64,000 nucleotides of DNA from Orobanche coerulescens (lineage: Eukaryota > Streptophyta > Magnoliopsida > Lamiales > Orobanchaceae): the NCBI GenBank assembly GCA_033398695.1, contig JAWKAU010000222.1:1-64000 (forward strand), given 5' to 3'. Of the stretch, positions 24,031 through 36,332 are shown one piece after another. Below the pieces are notes generated by a model. It was given only the letters and a program-made list of their open reading frames with translations. It was not told the origin of the DNA and did no database searches. Position 1 is the first letter of the stretch. Every line of letters starts with the position of its first letter. The position numbers and the translations under genes are program-made.

Positions 24031-25426
24031 TGTCACGGGGTGCGGCTCACTGAGGTTCAGGCCGTCGAATTCGTGCAGCGGATCACGAATCACCCGTGCG
24101 CCTAGGAGACTTCCGAGTCTCCGTCCGGCTACCATCTACGAGATTTCATATAATACCAACATTAGAGATATCATGCACTGGTCCATTGTGCTATGCGTAA
24201 AACGCTAGGCACCCGCCTGTCCTTTGCCTCCAACCAACTAAGGGCCGGTATCTCAAACCCTTGAAGCTTAACCCGCAATGGCACTCGGCACTAAGGGTCA
24301 CTCGCATGCCCGAAGTGCAATTCCTCGTGCTCGACACTCACTCGGGACTTCCTAGGTGCAGTACCTTGGCGCCCTTGAGAGTACCTCACTCGAGACGGAC
24401 AACCTTTTAGATCTTGGCTTAGATTCATGCCATCAATAGATATTCGCCCCTCACGATGTTTGGGACTACTTCGCATACCGACATATTACCTTCAATCCGC
24501 AATGTGGTGTTGTCTCGCAACCACATGTACAAGCCAACGATCCCCGCAAAGATAGCCGAACCGATAGCTAATGCTTACGAGTAAGCTCACGAGGCGTATG
24601 ATTTAAATGCGTGCCTCGATTGCCCAATCGACATAGAGGAAGTGTATATGGCCGACGGCATCCCTCCGGTCACACTTTAGCCTCAATGCCAACCTTAAGC
24701 CCAACGCAGACCACTCAGGTCCTACGCCGCCCTAACGATTTCCAACTCGCTCGGGAACTCCTCGCACACTTCGAATGCTTAGAGTTGGCTCCCTAGAGGC
24801 CCCCATACCTCCAGGAAGATTGCACGCTTGGTGCTCGACAGCACGAGGAAGACTGGCCGCTTGCCCACCATTGCCCATCTAAGGACTGTCCCCCCTATAA
24901 TAGGCTTAGACAAATATTCCCTTGTAATTGCACTAGACATTGAAAAGCCGAGGAACCACATCGGGTGTAACTCCCTCATATGAACTCCAAATCCTTATCC
25001 GCTTGAACCGTAGAGTAGCTTACGACATTATCTATAAGTCCTCAAAGTTTCAGCCCCATCGGATACTCGAGGAGTGAGGAATTGCCTCTGCAATATTCTG
25101 AAACTACGATAATGCCACTGCACTGTAGCATCTCGATCCTTCGCATCGTTCGCTACTCAAACGGAACCGTCTAGTTGTGAAACTTGGTGGAGACCTTCCC
25201 AACACTCCAAGGAACTCCCCATTACAAGCATTTCACGAAACTCATTTTCTAAAGCCCTCTGCTCAACGACTCAATGTCCGGCTCGCGCACGGACACACTC
25301 CGGACGCCGACCACTGTCGCACGTCCCCAACCTTATTCGTGTCGCAGGGCAACTATCCAACATCATCCTTTGTAAGTCCGGGGCAATCCCGGGTACTCCG
25401 AATAATATGGAAAGCGCCCTGTGACA
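24031..25426 (-). repeat. LARD-C 5' LTR
   Basis: A 1,396-bp copy adjacent to the PBS, ending CGCCCTGTGACA at 25426 next to the duplication CACAG. Its reverse complement also matches the solo LTR at 1285-2676. Confidence 0.9.
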
Positions 25427-26057
25427 CACAGAGTGTGCCGCGGCCCTGCCGGCCTGTGCCGCGGCCCTACGGCACGGCCTGCTCGGCCGGAAGCTGCCGA
25501 TCACTGCCGGCCGTGACTCGGCCAGTACCGGCCTGGGCCCAGATTGCCCGGCCATGTCGGCCGGGGCCAACTCCGACGGCCCGAACGACCCCGAAACCCG
25601 AACCTGAATACGTGTCGATGATACGGTTACGACGTACTCGCAAAGATGAATCTAAGGGCTAAGAGAACACACAATTCCGACCACCCGAAGGCTCAGAATT
25701 CAACAACGGAAGTAATTACCCAAAACTTTGGGAAATTACGAAAATGGCCCAAAACGTCCGAAAATCACGATACGCGATCGAAACACCAAACCAAAGCTTG
25801 CAACAAGAATAATAACATTAAATGAACTTACGAGAAACTCGAAACAACAGCTTTGACGAGATTCGCAAGAATCGAACTCAAGTGCGGAAAAGCGTCTAAA
25901 AAGCACGGAACTCAACAAAACGACACGAAACGAGCTCGGATGACAAAAAGTGCAGAATTAATCATTCTCGAAATGACGAAACGGTCATGAGCGAAGTCGT
26001 CAAAACGGACTTCGCCAAAAAGAAATTTACCGAAAATCGAAAATTGCTGATATTACA

Positions 26058-29004
26058 TTCTACCCTCCTTAAAAGAAGTTTCGTCCCGAAACTTAAAACA
26101 AGTAGGGAGAAGAAATATCCCGCCAGGAAAAACTCAACGAGATACGCAAGGAAACACGTAACTTACGCCCATCGGCGAAACGTTACAAGCAACGCAAAGG
26201 AATATACGGCGTGAAAACACGCTCCACGACGACCAACACAACGTCGCCGTTAGGGATATAATAAAACCAACAAGTGACAAGCGTCATCAAATGGATAATA
26301 CAATCAAGTCAATTATCCGAACAATCACGAAACACAATGAACGAAAATCAATACGATTGACCAACCCAACGGTTCATCAATCCAAACGCGAGCCAAACGC
26401 TGAAGAAATACGAAATTCCACCGCCCAAGGGTTGGAAGATCGAAACGAGACTAATTTCTCGAACTTAAGGGAATTACGAAGGAGTCTGAACGTTCAACAA
26501 TCACGAAACGAGATCAACAAGAAAACGAACAATCAATGATCAACCACAACGATCGAGTCAACAAAAATCGAATAATCACGTTCGGATCACGAAGAACAAT
26601 AAGGTTCAACCGACAAACTCCGAAGTTCACATCTCGACTCGAGACAAAACATGACCCGGTGAAAACAACAAGATGCGCACACACATAAGATCCACAGGAA
26701 AGGGAATAGCAATTGAAAAATCACAATAACAAACGAGTTATTCCGAAACAATACCACACTCATTCGATCAACAAAAGCAAGGGGCAGGACAAGCTCAGAA
26801 AATGTCAACGAACATAAACGAGTCGACAGAGTCGAAAATACAGAGGTTCAAAATCCGATCCACTTCGAATAAAAGAACTAATAAAACCAGATGATGTCAC
26901 TTCCGAACAAGGTTCACAAGAATCGAACCGAACTCGAAAAAGTCACAGCGATAACCAGATCGACCCACAACAAGATCACAGCTCGTTCGAACGATGAAAC
27001 CGGAATACAGAACAAGTTCAGAAAGTATCAACGAACACGAGCGAGCCGATAGAATTGAGAAAGAGAAAATGCAGGAGCCAAAAATAATACGGGTATTATA
27101 TTCAACCTCTTCTAAAAGAAATGTCGTTCCCGAAACTCACAACACGAAATCAAGGTGACAACACAACAAGCAACCGACAGGAACATCTTTCAAAGGCCTC
27201 TCAAAGCCGATCCTGATAACTTGTGCTGAAGCGCGAACTCCGAAAGTCTCGGTAGCCAATCCGCAAAACTGAATTCGGTATCCCTCGAGTACGCACTTGA
27301 AATGTGTTACCGTCGAGAAGGACAATTTACACGTGCATGCCCCTGGCAGACCACGGTTGAAATGCCTCGGCTCGGCATACCGAAAATACAATGGGGTATA
27401 ACGTCGCAAAACAACATAGCGGAGATGCCAACTCGGCACAACAAAGAATCATAACACATATCATATACAACGATTACCATCGTAAAGTAGTACACACACA
27501 AACACTACAACAATGACGGTATCGTTCGGCGACCTTAATGGCCCGAACAATAACTAGCACACAATTACAAACATCATGAAACAATCACACATGTACACAA
27601 ACGTACAAACCCAAGCTTTAATACCACACAAAGTGCGATAACACGCAAGCCGCCACGAAATGACAACATTAAAAATCATCATCACACCTCCCACAAAGGG
27701 CTAACAAAACATATGCGTGGCGAACGACTCATCGTTCACCACCAATTCAATCACTATTCGGAGGGCTAACACCCTAACAACAATATGAATATCATACACA
27801 CATTCTGGTCTACAAACAGAATGATAGGTTTTAAAAACGAAAACCACCTTTTGGAAACAGCTTTGGAAACACCATTGATCTTGAGTATCATTTTACAAAA
27901 GTTGAACAAACCTCATTTTCGAGACCTTGAAAATCATCTTGCGTTGAACAAAAATGAGGACACCTTCTCTTAGTGAAAAACTTTCAGAATATTCGACCCT
28001 CGGGTCTAAGTAAAAGTGTTTATAAAACATTGAAAATATCTCAAAACATTTTGGGTCCCAGGGTAGAAGAATTTTGAAACATATTGTGGCACCTTGGATG
28101 TACCACGAGAGAATAATTCATTTTAAAAGTACGTCTCAAATTTATTTTCTAAGATACTCAAGGTTTTTAAAGATAATTCAATGGGCTAGAATGCCCAAAA
28201 ACTCTAGGTAATTACGCAAAATATTATAGCGTCGTGGGTCCCGTACGAACTCACCGTGCTAAAAACCATTTACAACGTTAAAAGCCCGATGATGGTAATA
28301 TTTCAAAAACTCACAAAAGCCATTTACAAAATACTAAGTATCGTCACAAGAATTTTGCCAAAACGTTCAAGGCCATAACGCCAAAAACTCGGTTAAAGGA
28401 ATCGGTTTTTCGAAATCAAACTCAATTGGCAAATGGCCGAAAGCCATTTGAAAGAACTCACGCAGCGGAAAAAAAAAATACAGTCCAACATGCACAATCC
28501 AATTGAATACGTCTCACAGCATCTAGTTTAAACATATAACAAAACCGTTCCTCGGAGTTTCTCATGAACTCAATCGTCGATACCTTATTCGAAACCCAAC
28601 AAGGTTCTCAATTTTCACACTATACCACCCCTCACAGTGGTTCAAAGGTAAAACAACAATAGGCCCAGTTTTATACATGTATTATATGTCACACGTATTA
28701 AATACAACCATATTCACAACACCGTGCAAATAAAATTATGCACCGCAATTAACTCATTTAGATACAATCATGATACACAGGTACTTCGCATAAAAGAGGA
28801 GACTTACGTCCACAGGCCGCACGGAGACGACGGTCGCCCACGATACTAATCTCATCCGCCAACATATCCAACGCGTTGTGACTACGCACAACTTAACTTG
28901 TCACCTGACGACTCGAACGACAAGACAACACATTACTCGACAAATCACGACTCGACTCGACCCGACAACCTAGGTTTCCGCAACCTAAGCTCTGATACCA
29001 TAAA
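26058..29004 (-). mobile_element. LARD-B internal-2, essentially non-coding
   Basis: A 2,947-bp near-copy of internal-1 (6365-9284), from the PPT (26058 onward, TTCTACCCTCCTT on plus) to a PBS at 28988-29000. No gag or pol ORF is present. Zinc-knuckle-like remains are clearer than in internal-1: minus-strand residues THFKCVLEGYRIQFC fall within 27137-27439, with a neighbouring GHARVNCP-like stretch in another frame. The AT-rich part (27780-28700) has nothing recognisable. Confidence 0.75.
28988..29004 (-). other. LARD-B PBS with overlapping stem-loop (internal-2)
   Basis: The minus strand reads TTTATGGTATCAGAGCT right after LTR3, containing the full plant Met-tRNA PBS TGGTATCAGAGC. Its tail AGCTTAGGTT pairs with AACCTAGGTT five bases downstream (to about 28968), giving a 10-bp stem with two G-T wobbles. 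Confidence 0.9.
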
Positions 29005-30166
29005 TGTAACACCCCCAAAACCGTATGGGAATATTACACGCCGTAAATCCTTTCCGCAAGGATCTACCAGGCTAAACGTCCATAAACAACCAAATGCTTG
29101 CCCGACCAGGGTCAAACAATATAATAATACAGACCGTTAAGGTCACTTACACATAAACACACAGACCGATGAGGTCACACAACTCTATCAACAGATCGAC
29201 TAACAACATTACCCACACAGGGGTGAAATACAATACAACTAAGACCGAATCAACTCTAACAATACAACTAAACTCTACCAACTCTCAACTCGGATTAGTA
29301 TCGCACTCGTCATCCCTTGTGCTAATCCTGTGATCGCTCCTTGAACTCGCATGTACCGACGCAGTGAGACATCCACCCCCAGAATACTCGGGGGTTAGTA
29401 AAACTCCACTGTTTTACTAGTGCAAGTATCAAACCATACGAAATGTAACAAGCAAATAGCAACTACGAATTTAATACGTAAATCAATTATCAAAATGTTC
29501 CCGAGAAGTTTTAGAATTTCGAACTCAAGTAAGAGATATTTGAAAAGGAACACATCATCTCGGGGATTTTTAAAGCAGAAATTCTTTTGGACCTCGAGTC
29601 CCAATTTACAAAACCTTTTCGTAAACATTAGGGCCTTAGCCCGATTCTCGTTTCAAAGCGTACTAAATAATATATCATTATGAGTCCGAGATCCATATTT
29701 AAAATGTTACCGAACAATCACTGCTACACGATCATTGTTCGTACACATCATGTACCGAACTCCGGAGGCCTCAACGGACCCTACCCGGCCACACACCTGC
29801 TCGTACACATCATGTACCGAACTCCGGAGGCCTCAACGGACCCTACCCGGCCACACACACTGTTCGTACACATCATGTACCGAACTCCGGAGGCCTCAAC
29901 GGACCCTACCCGGCCACACACACTGTTCGTACACATCATGTACCGAACTCCGGAGGCCTCAACGGACCCTACCCGGCCACACACACTGTTCGTACACATC
30001 ATGTACCGAACTCCGGAGGCCTCAACGGACCCTACCCGGCCACACACACTGTTCGTACACATCATGTACCGAACTCCGGAGGCCTCAACGGACCCTACCC
30101 GGCCACAACATCGTTCGTACACATCATGTACCGAACTCCAGAGGCCTCGTCGGACCCTACCTGGAT
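29005..30166 (-). repeat. LARD-B LTR3, left part
   Basis: The U5/leader side of the third LARD-B LTR, continuing at 59148-59617 after the LARD-A array. The split is in the seventh 63-bp unit, and the duplicated bases TGGAT (30162-30166 and 59143-59147) prove a single insertion event. The U3 and TATA of this LTR lie beyond the Gypsy-E insertion and are not in the window. Confidence 0.88.
29736..30166 (-). repeat. 63-bp minisatellite, LTR3 (first seven units)
   Basis: Units start at about 29738, 29800, 29862, 29925, 29988, 30051 and 30113. Two more diverged units follow the LARD-A array at 59148-59276, again giving nine in all. The equal count in three LTRs suggests the array size was fixed before the LTRs were duplicated. 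Confidence 0.93.
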
Positions 30167-32204
30167 TGTAATATCCGCAATTTTCGATTTCCGGTAATTT
30201 CTTTTTTTCGGTCGGAGTCCGTTTTGACGACTCGTTCATGACCGTTTCGTCATTCTGAGAATGATTAATTCTACACTTTTTGACATCCGAGTTCGTTTCG
30301 GTGTCGTTTCGTTGAGTTCTGTGCTTTTTAGCGACTTTTCCGCACTTGAGTTCGATTCTTGCGAATCTCGACTAAACCGCTGTTTCGAGTTTCCCGCAAG
30401 TCCGTTTAACTTTGTTAGACGTGTTGTGAACTTCGGTTTGGTTATTCGATCACGTATGGTGATTTTCGGGCATTTGGGCCATTTTCGTAATTTCCCAAAG
30501 TTTGGGGTAATTACCTTCCGTTGTCGAATCTCGAGCCTTCGGGTGGTCGGAATTGTGTGTTCTACTAGCTCTTAGATTCGTCTTTGTGAGTACTTCGTAA
30601 CCGTATCTTCGGTTCATATTCGTGTTCGGGTTTCGGTGTCGTTTTGTTGAATTCAGGATTACTAAACGACTTTTCTAAGTATGAGTTCGTCTTTGTTAGA
30701 TCATCATTAATTTTTGGTAACTCCAAAAATTATAAATCTTGCAATATTATAGAACATCGAGTTGGCTTTCCAATGGTTCAAACGGTGAGTCAATTGGAGT
30801 CCGGACGAGAGAGTTATGGTCGTTTTAGTTTTGGCCGAGCACTTCCAGGAGCCATTCGGCCGATAGGGGGTCGATAGACCCTACGCCGGCATTCCGTATG
30901 GCTATCGGTTGGGCCTATCGGCCGATAGGCCGGCCGATAGGTTCTCACGTGTTACACTATAAATGTGGTTTTGAGCGTGAAACTCATTCTTTCCCATTTT
31001 TTCCACCGAGACGCGAGAGAGAGAGATATAGAGCTACAGAGTTCTTCATCCGGGTCGATTTTCATCATTTCTTTTCGGTTGTGAGGCTCGGATAATCAAT
31101 CTAACGCATGTTCTACGGATCTTAACACTTGAATCACTCAAGGTAATATCTCTTGAAACCCTACCTTTTTGGATAATTGGGGATTTTGGGGTTTTGTCCG
31201 ATTCTTTCCGTTTCGTTGATGGATTCATGATGAATATGATTATTCTTGTTAGTATCTTTAGTTTCCTATGGATTCATGGATATTTTGTGGATTTTTACGG
31301 AATCGAGAGGGTTTGGTTGTGGTCCGCCCTCGTTGTTATTTTTGGTATGAATATACATGAATCGTAGGCGGGTTTCCGGGTGTATTCCTTTTCCGTAATC
31401 GTTTAGAAGTGGTTGTGATTGTGCTATTCGAATCGTTAGGTTCATTTCCGCCGGTTCCTTGCGGTCGTGTTCAACTCTTCCGTTCCGTTCGTGTCATCGT
31501 CTAATTATTCGAGGCAAGTACCTTGTCCATACATTTCTTGTTTTGTGGATATGATGATTGGTGATCGTCTTGGTATGTGTATGTGTTTGTTTGAAACGGG
31601 TTTTTCAAAAGATTCGACTAGCCTCGTTAAAGGCTCACTTTCAAAACGCGTGTGTTTTGTAAATTGTGTGGGTTGTAAGTGACTATGTGAATCCTATGGA
31701 TATATTTGGTGTTGATGTTGCGCTTGATAACGCGTGTGTGCATATATTATCTCATTGTTGGTGCATTGTGATTTGACGATTATGTCGTGCTTTGTGTTTG
31801 TTGCCTTTGGTGGATTGTATGAATATCCTTGTTGTGACATGTTAATTGTGTGAATGTATTTCGCTCACCTCGGGAGGGTCCGACGGGATCACGGAGGGAA
31901 TTCCAATGGTATAGCCAAGGATACACGAGTGCGGTTGTTTGTTTGGTGAATGTATTTGCTCACCTCGGGAGGGTTCGACGGGGCCACGGAGGGAATTCCA
32001 ATGGTATAGCCCTGGATTCACGAGTAAAACTTCACGAATTGGTGTGTATGATTTCGAAAACGCATTCTACTCACCTTGGGAGGGTCCGACGGGGCCACGA
32101 AGGGAATCCAATGGTATAGCCCTGGATTCACGAGTTGATGTTGTATTTTTGGTGACCAAGGTTTACGTATCTTGGGTGATTATATTGTATTGATGTTATG
32201 TCCG
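30167..32204 (+). repeat. LARD-A LTR-a, 3'-truncated
   Basis: Starts TGTAATATCCGC next to the target duplication and runs through U3, TATA (30958-30964) and three leader repeats. At TATGTCCG (32197-32204) it jumps into internal sequence GTTGAGGACC, which in the intact units is found about 785 bp after the LTR end. TCCG is present at both deletion ends (compare 47441 and 48938). The deletion removed the LTR 3' end and the PBS. Confidence 0.88.
30848..30964 (+). promoter_or_regulatory. LARD-A LTR-a palindrome module and TATA
   Basis: CGGCCGATAGGGGG, GCCGGCATTCC and CCTATCGGCCGATAGG (a perfect 16-bp palindrome) are followed by ACTATAAAT at 30956-30964. This is a single-copy version of the block duplicated in Tekay. 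Confidence 0.65.
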
Positions 32205-34157
32205 GTTGAGGACCAAAAATATTTTTGAGATATTTTCAAATGCAGTTGCTTAGACCCAAGGGTCGAATATTTTTGAAAGTTTTTCACTAAAGGAAAGGTG
32301 TCCTCATTTTTGTTCAAACGCTAGATGATTTTCAAAGTCTCGAGAATGGTGTTTGTACTACTTTTTGTAAAATGATACTCAAGATCAACTGGTGTTTCCA
32401 AACTGTCTTCAAAGGTGGTTTTCGTTTTAAAACCTATAATTCCTGTTATGGACCGGAAATGCGTGTATGGTTTTCGAACTTTCGTTACGGTGTTAACCCG
32501 GTGTGATCGAATGGGTGGCATGAACGTCGAGTCGTTGCCACGCATTTGTTGTACTAGCCCTCCGTGAGAGGTGTGAATCGGTGTTCTTGTTATCACCTCG
32601 TGGTGATTTGCGTGTTGTCGCACGAGTGTGGGTTGTTAAAGCTTGAATTGTACATTTGTGTACATGTATGATTGTTTCATGATGATTGTAATTATGTGCT
32701 GGTTATCGTTCGGGCCGTTGAGGTCGCCGAACGATACCGTCGTTGTTGAAGTGTTTGTGTGTATTATTTTACGATGATAATCGTTGTATATGATATGTAT
32801 TATGATTCCTTGTTGTGCTGAGTTGGCATCTCCGCTATGTTGTTTTGCGACGTTATGCCCCATTGTATCTAGCATTTGTATTTTCGGTATGCCGAGCCGA
32901 GGCGTTTCAATCGAGATGTGCCGGGGCATGCACGTGTAAATTGTCCTTCTCGTCGGTAACACATTTCAAGTGTGGACTCGAGGGACACCGAATTCAGTTT
33001 TGTGAATTGGCTACCGAGACTTTCGGAGTTCGCGCTTCAGCACAGTCATCGGAATCGGCTTTGAGAGGCCTTTGAAGGATGTTTCTGTCAGTTGCTTGTT
33101 GTGTCGTCACCTTGATTTGTTGTTGTGAGTTTCGGGGGCGACCTTCTTTTATAAGAGGTCGAATGTAGTACCCGTGTTGTTTTTAGACTCCTGCATTTTC
33201 TCTTTCTCGAGTCTATCGACTCGCTCGTGTTTGTTGATACTTTCTGAACTTGTTCTGTACTTCGGTTTCGTCGTTCGAACGAGCTGTGATCTTGTTTTGG
33301 GTCAATCTGGTTATCGCTGTGACTTTTTCGAGTTCGGTTCGATTCTTGTGAACCTTGTTCGGAAGTGACATCATTTGGTTCTACTAGTCCTTTTATTCGA
33401 AGGGATCGGATTTTGAACTTCTGTATTTTCTACTTTGTCGACTCATTTATGTTCGTTGACATTTCTGAGCTTGTCCTGCCCTTGTTTTTGTTTATCGAAC
33501 GAGTGTGATATCATTTCGGAATAACTTATTTGTCGTTGTGACTTTTCAATCGCTATTCCCTTTCCTGTGGATCTTATGGGAATGCATGTCTTGTAGTTCT
33601 CACCAGATCATCCTGGGAGTTATTGTCGAACTTTATTGATCTTCGTGATTCGAACATGATTCTTCGATTTTTGTTGTCTCGATCGTTTGTTTGTTCGGTT
33701 TTTGTTCTCGTTTCGTGATTGTTGAACGTTCAGGCTCCTTCGTAATTCCCTTTAGTTCGGGAAATTAGTTTCGTTCTCAATCTTCCATCCCTTAGGCGAT
33801 GGGATTCCGTGTTTGTTCAGCGGTTGACTCGCGTTTTGATTGATGTACCATTGGGTTGATCAATCATATTGATTTTCGTTCGTTGTGTTTTGTGATTATC
33901 GGATAATTGACTTGGCTATAGTATACGTTTGATGACGCTTGTCACTTGTCGGTTTTATTATATCCCTAACGGCGACGTTGTGTTGGTCACCGTGGAGCGT
34001 GTTTACACGCCGTATATTCCTTTGCGTTGTTTGTAACACTTAGCCGTTGGGCATTAGTTACGCATTCTTGTGTGTCTCGTTGAGTTTTTCCCGCGGAATA
34101 TTTCTTCTCCCTACTTGTTTTAAGTTTCGGACGAAACTTCTTTTAAGGAGGGTAGAA
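32205..34157 (+). mobile_element. LARD-A internal-a, 5'-truncated
   Basis: 1,953 bp homologous to the 3' part of internals b and c, ending in the stem-loop AAGTTTCG-GA-CGAAACTT (34122-34139) and the PPT CTTTTAAGGAGGGTAGAA. It has no PBS. It holds the zinc-knuckle relic at 32903-33003. The rest carries no recognisable gene. Confidence 0.8.
32903..33003 (+). pseudogene. Possible gag zinc-knuckle relic in LARD-A
   Basis: Two knuckle-like stretches lie 17 bp apart in different frames: RFNRDVPGHARVNC (32903-32944) and HFKCGLEGHRIQFC (32962-33003). Both keep the His and last Cys spacing of CX2CX4HX4C. The first has Arg at both leading Cys positions, and the second has His at the first Cys position. 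Copies occur in internal-b (about 49642-49744) and internal-c (about 55105-55205), about 1.45 kb after the LTR; the Tekay knuckle starts 1.18 kb after its LTR. I infer descent from a gag-bearing parent. Chance resemblance cannot be excluded. Confidence 0.5.
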
Positions 34158-34860
34158 TGTAATATCCGCAATTTTCGATTTTAATTTCTTTTTTCGGTCG
34201 AGTCCGTTTTGACGACTCGCTCATGACCGCTTTCGTCATTCCGAGAATGATTAATTCTACACTTTTGACATCCGAGTTCGTTTGGTGTCGTTTCGTTGAG
34301 TTCAGTGCATTTAAGCTACTATTCCGCACATGAGATCGATTCTTGCGAATCTCGACCAAACCGCTGCTTCGAGTTTCCGCAAGTCCGTTTAACTTTGTTA
34401 GACGTGTTGTAAACTTCGGTTTGGTTATTCGATCACGTATGGTGATTTTCGGGCATTTGGGCCATTTTCGTAATTTCCCAAAGTTTGGGGTAATTACCTT
34501 CCGTTGTCGAATCTCGAGCCTTCGGGTGGTCGGAATTGTGTGTTCTACTAGCTCTTAGATTCGTCTTTGTGAGTACTTCGTAACCGTATCTTCGGTTCGT
34601 ATTCAGGTTCGGGTTTCGGTGTCGTTTTGTTGAATTCAGGATTACTAAACGACTTTTCTAAGTATGAGTTCGTCTTTGTTAGATCATCATTAATTTTTGG
34701 TAACTCCAAAAATTATAAATCTTTGCAATATTATAGAACATCGAGTTGGCTTTCCAATGGTTCAAACGGTGAGTCAATCGGAGTCCGGACGAGAGAGTTA
34801 TGGTCGTTTTAGTTTTGGCCGAGCACTTCCAGGAGCCTTTCGGCCGATAGGGGGGGTCGA

Positions 34861-36255
34861 TGTTAGGAATACTTGTTAGATTTTGATGATGTCATTAATT
34901 TAAAATCAAATGTTTATTTATTGGCGAAATGTAAGGAAGAACCAAATGAGTATCTTCCATAGGCCAAAATGTGTTAAGTATAAAATTGGCAAAATGTAAA
35001 GAAGAACCAAATGAGTATCTTCTGTAGGCCAAAGTTAGTTAGGCTGAAAATCGGCTAAGTACTAAAGTACAGTCTAATCTATCAAGAGAAGTACAGCCGA
35101 CTTCAATCAGAGTAGCCCTGGTCAACTAAAATTTATCAGAGAAGTTTGACCAGATCACTGAGGAACCTCGGGAAGTCACCGACTGCACAAGTCTCAAACA
35201 AGATACAATGAGACGACTTACTGCAGAGAAGTAAGTCGCACTTCGCCTACTCAACTACACTAGTACTCCAAGTCCACGTCAAGATGCTTTGAAAAGTCAA
35301 ATATTACGGAAAGCTCACATGCAACGTGAAGGGACAAATTGGAGTGATTCCCGCAAGAGATATGATTTATTTAAATCATCGACCCACCGTGAAGACGTTA
35401 ATCCTTTTATATTCAAAAGATTCGCGCTCACATGCGTAAGTCATCACAACGGTCGGAAGATGAAATTAAATAATGGGAATCCAAATTGCAACGTTCGTAA
35501 AAGATTAAACAATGAAGTCTCTCTCCAACGGGACGGATTTGTTCGATTTGCAACGGCTACAAGGAAGAAGCTCGAGATCGTGATCTATATATATCCAGAG
35601 ATTTGAAATCGAGCATATACCGGTGCGAACTTATACTCTAAGCGATCAAAGCAAACAAAGCAATCCTAAGCAAACAAATAGCATCGAGAAAAGAGCAGAT
35701 CCAAAAGTTCATATTCAAGGAAGCTCTTTAGTTGAGAAGACAAACACTCTTGTCTTTAAATCTTGAGTAAGGGGTACTTCTTCGTTGAAGTAGCAGATCA
35801 GAAAGGCATCCGAGGATCGCGGATCAAGAGGTGCAAGGCGGTCAAGGTTGTGTACAACGGCACGGAATTCCACCGTTGGAAGTCGTTGTAGTGTGTAGTG
35901 AATCACCGTAATATTTATCCTTTGGTTGAGAATTATAGTGAATTCATCTCCAAGTAGTTTGGAGAAAAGTGGATTAGTAGAGGATTACCCCACCTCCGAG
36001 ACCACTATAAATTGCTGTGTTATTTATCGTTTTCTTGCATCATACTCTAACCGCTTGCATCCATTGTTAAGTGTTTCATTAAGTTAATATATATATTCGT
36101 CATCGGTGACTTCCGCACATATCCAAGAACAAACGACTCCTAGTCATTTGTTTGATCATCAGTGAAGAAACTCACTCTTCGAGAAAAAGAGTTCAAGAGT
36201 TTCAACAAGTCTATTCACCCCCTCTAGACTTGTTTCGGACGACTTGTGACCTACA
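34861..36255 (+). repeat. SIRE 5' LTR
   Basis: A 1,395-bp LTR from TGTTAGGAATAC to GTGACCTACA. A TATATATA run near 35586 and ACTATAAATTG near 36003 are TATA-like. Short ORFs inside it are not genes. Differences from the 3' LTR lie almost only at CAG/CTG and a few CCG sites. Confidence 0.93.
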
Positions 36256-36292
36256 AGTGGTATCGGAGAGGTTGGTTCATTTTTTTCACGAA
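36256..36292 (+). other. SIRE PBS with following hairpin
   Basis: TGGTATCGGAG begins two bases after the LTR and resembles the Met-tRNA PBS. TGGTTC (36268-36273) can pair with GAACCA about 12 bases later (36286-36291), a 6-bp stem. Confidence 0.75.
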
Positions 36293-36332
36293 CCAGATCT
36301 ATTAAGATATATATCTTATCTCTCACGTTATA

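Larger units (their letters stand above)
20392..25426 (-). mobile_element. LARD-C, complete non-autonomous LTR element
   Basis: A 5,035-bp element with LTRs at 20392-21782 and 24031-25426, flanked by the duplication CACAG (20387-20391 and 25427-25431). On the minus strand a PBS (24030-24012, GGTGGTATCGGAGCC) follows the right LTR, and a purine tract (GGATCGAGAGGGGAGGA) precedes the left LTR, so it is read leftward. The 2,248-bp internal region has no recognisable gag or pol. Size and content fit a LARD- or TRIM-like derivative. The two LTRs are nearly identical, so insertion is recent. A solo LTR of the same family is at 1285-2676. Confidence 0.9.
9285..26057 (-). repeat. LARD-B LTR2, split by Tekay and LARD-C
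   Basis: The LTR pieces are 9285-10001, 18731-20391 and 25432-26057, totalling 3,004 bp against 3,006 bp for LTR1. It has a PBS on one side (9268-9284) and a PPT on the other (26058 onward), so it acts as 5' LTR for internal-1 and 3' LTR for internal-2: a shared LTR. The minus-strand TATA is at 20254-20245. Its palindrome module (20255-20391 and 25432-25570) is split by LARD-C. Confidence 0.88.

Noticed and set aside
31850..32193. Leader repeats containing AATGGTATAGCC as extra or decoy primer-binding sites
   Set aside because: Only about six bases match the PBS core and the rest differs. They lie within the leader and not next to an LTR end, so chance or simple repeat origin is more likely.
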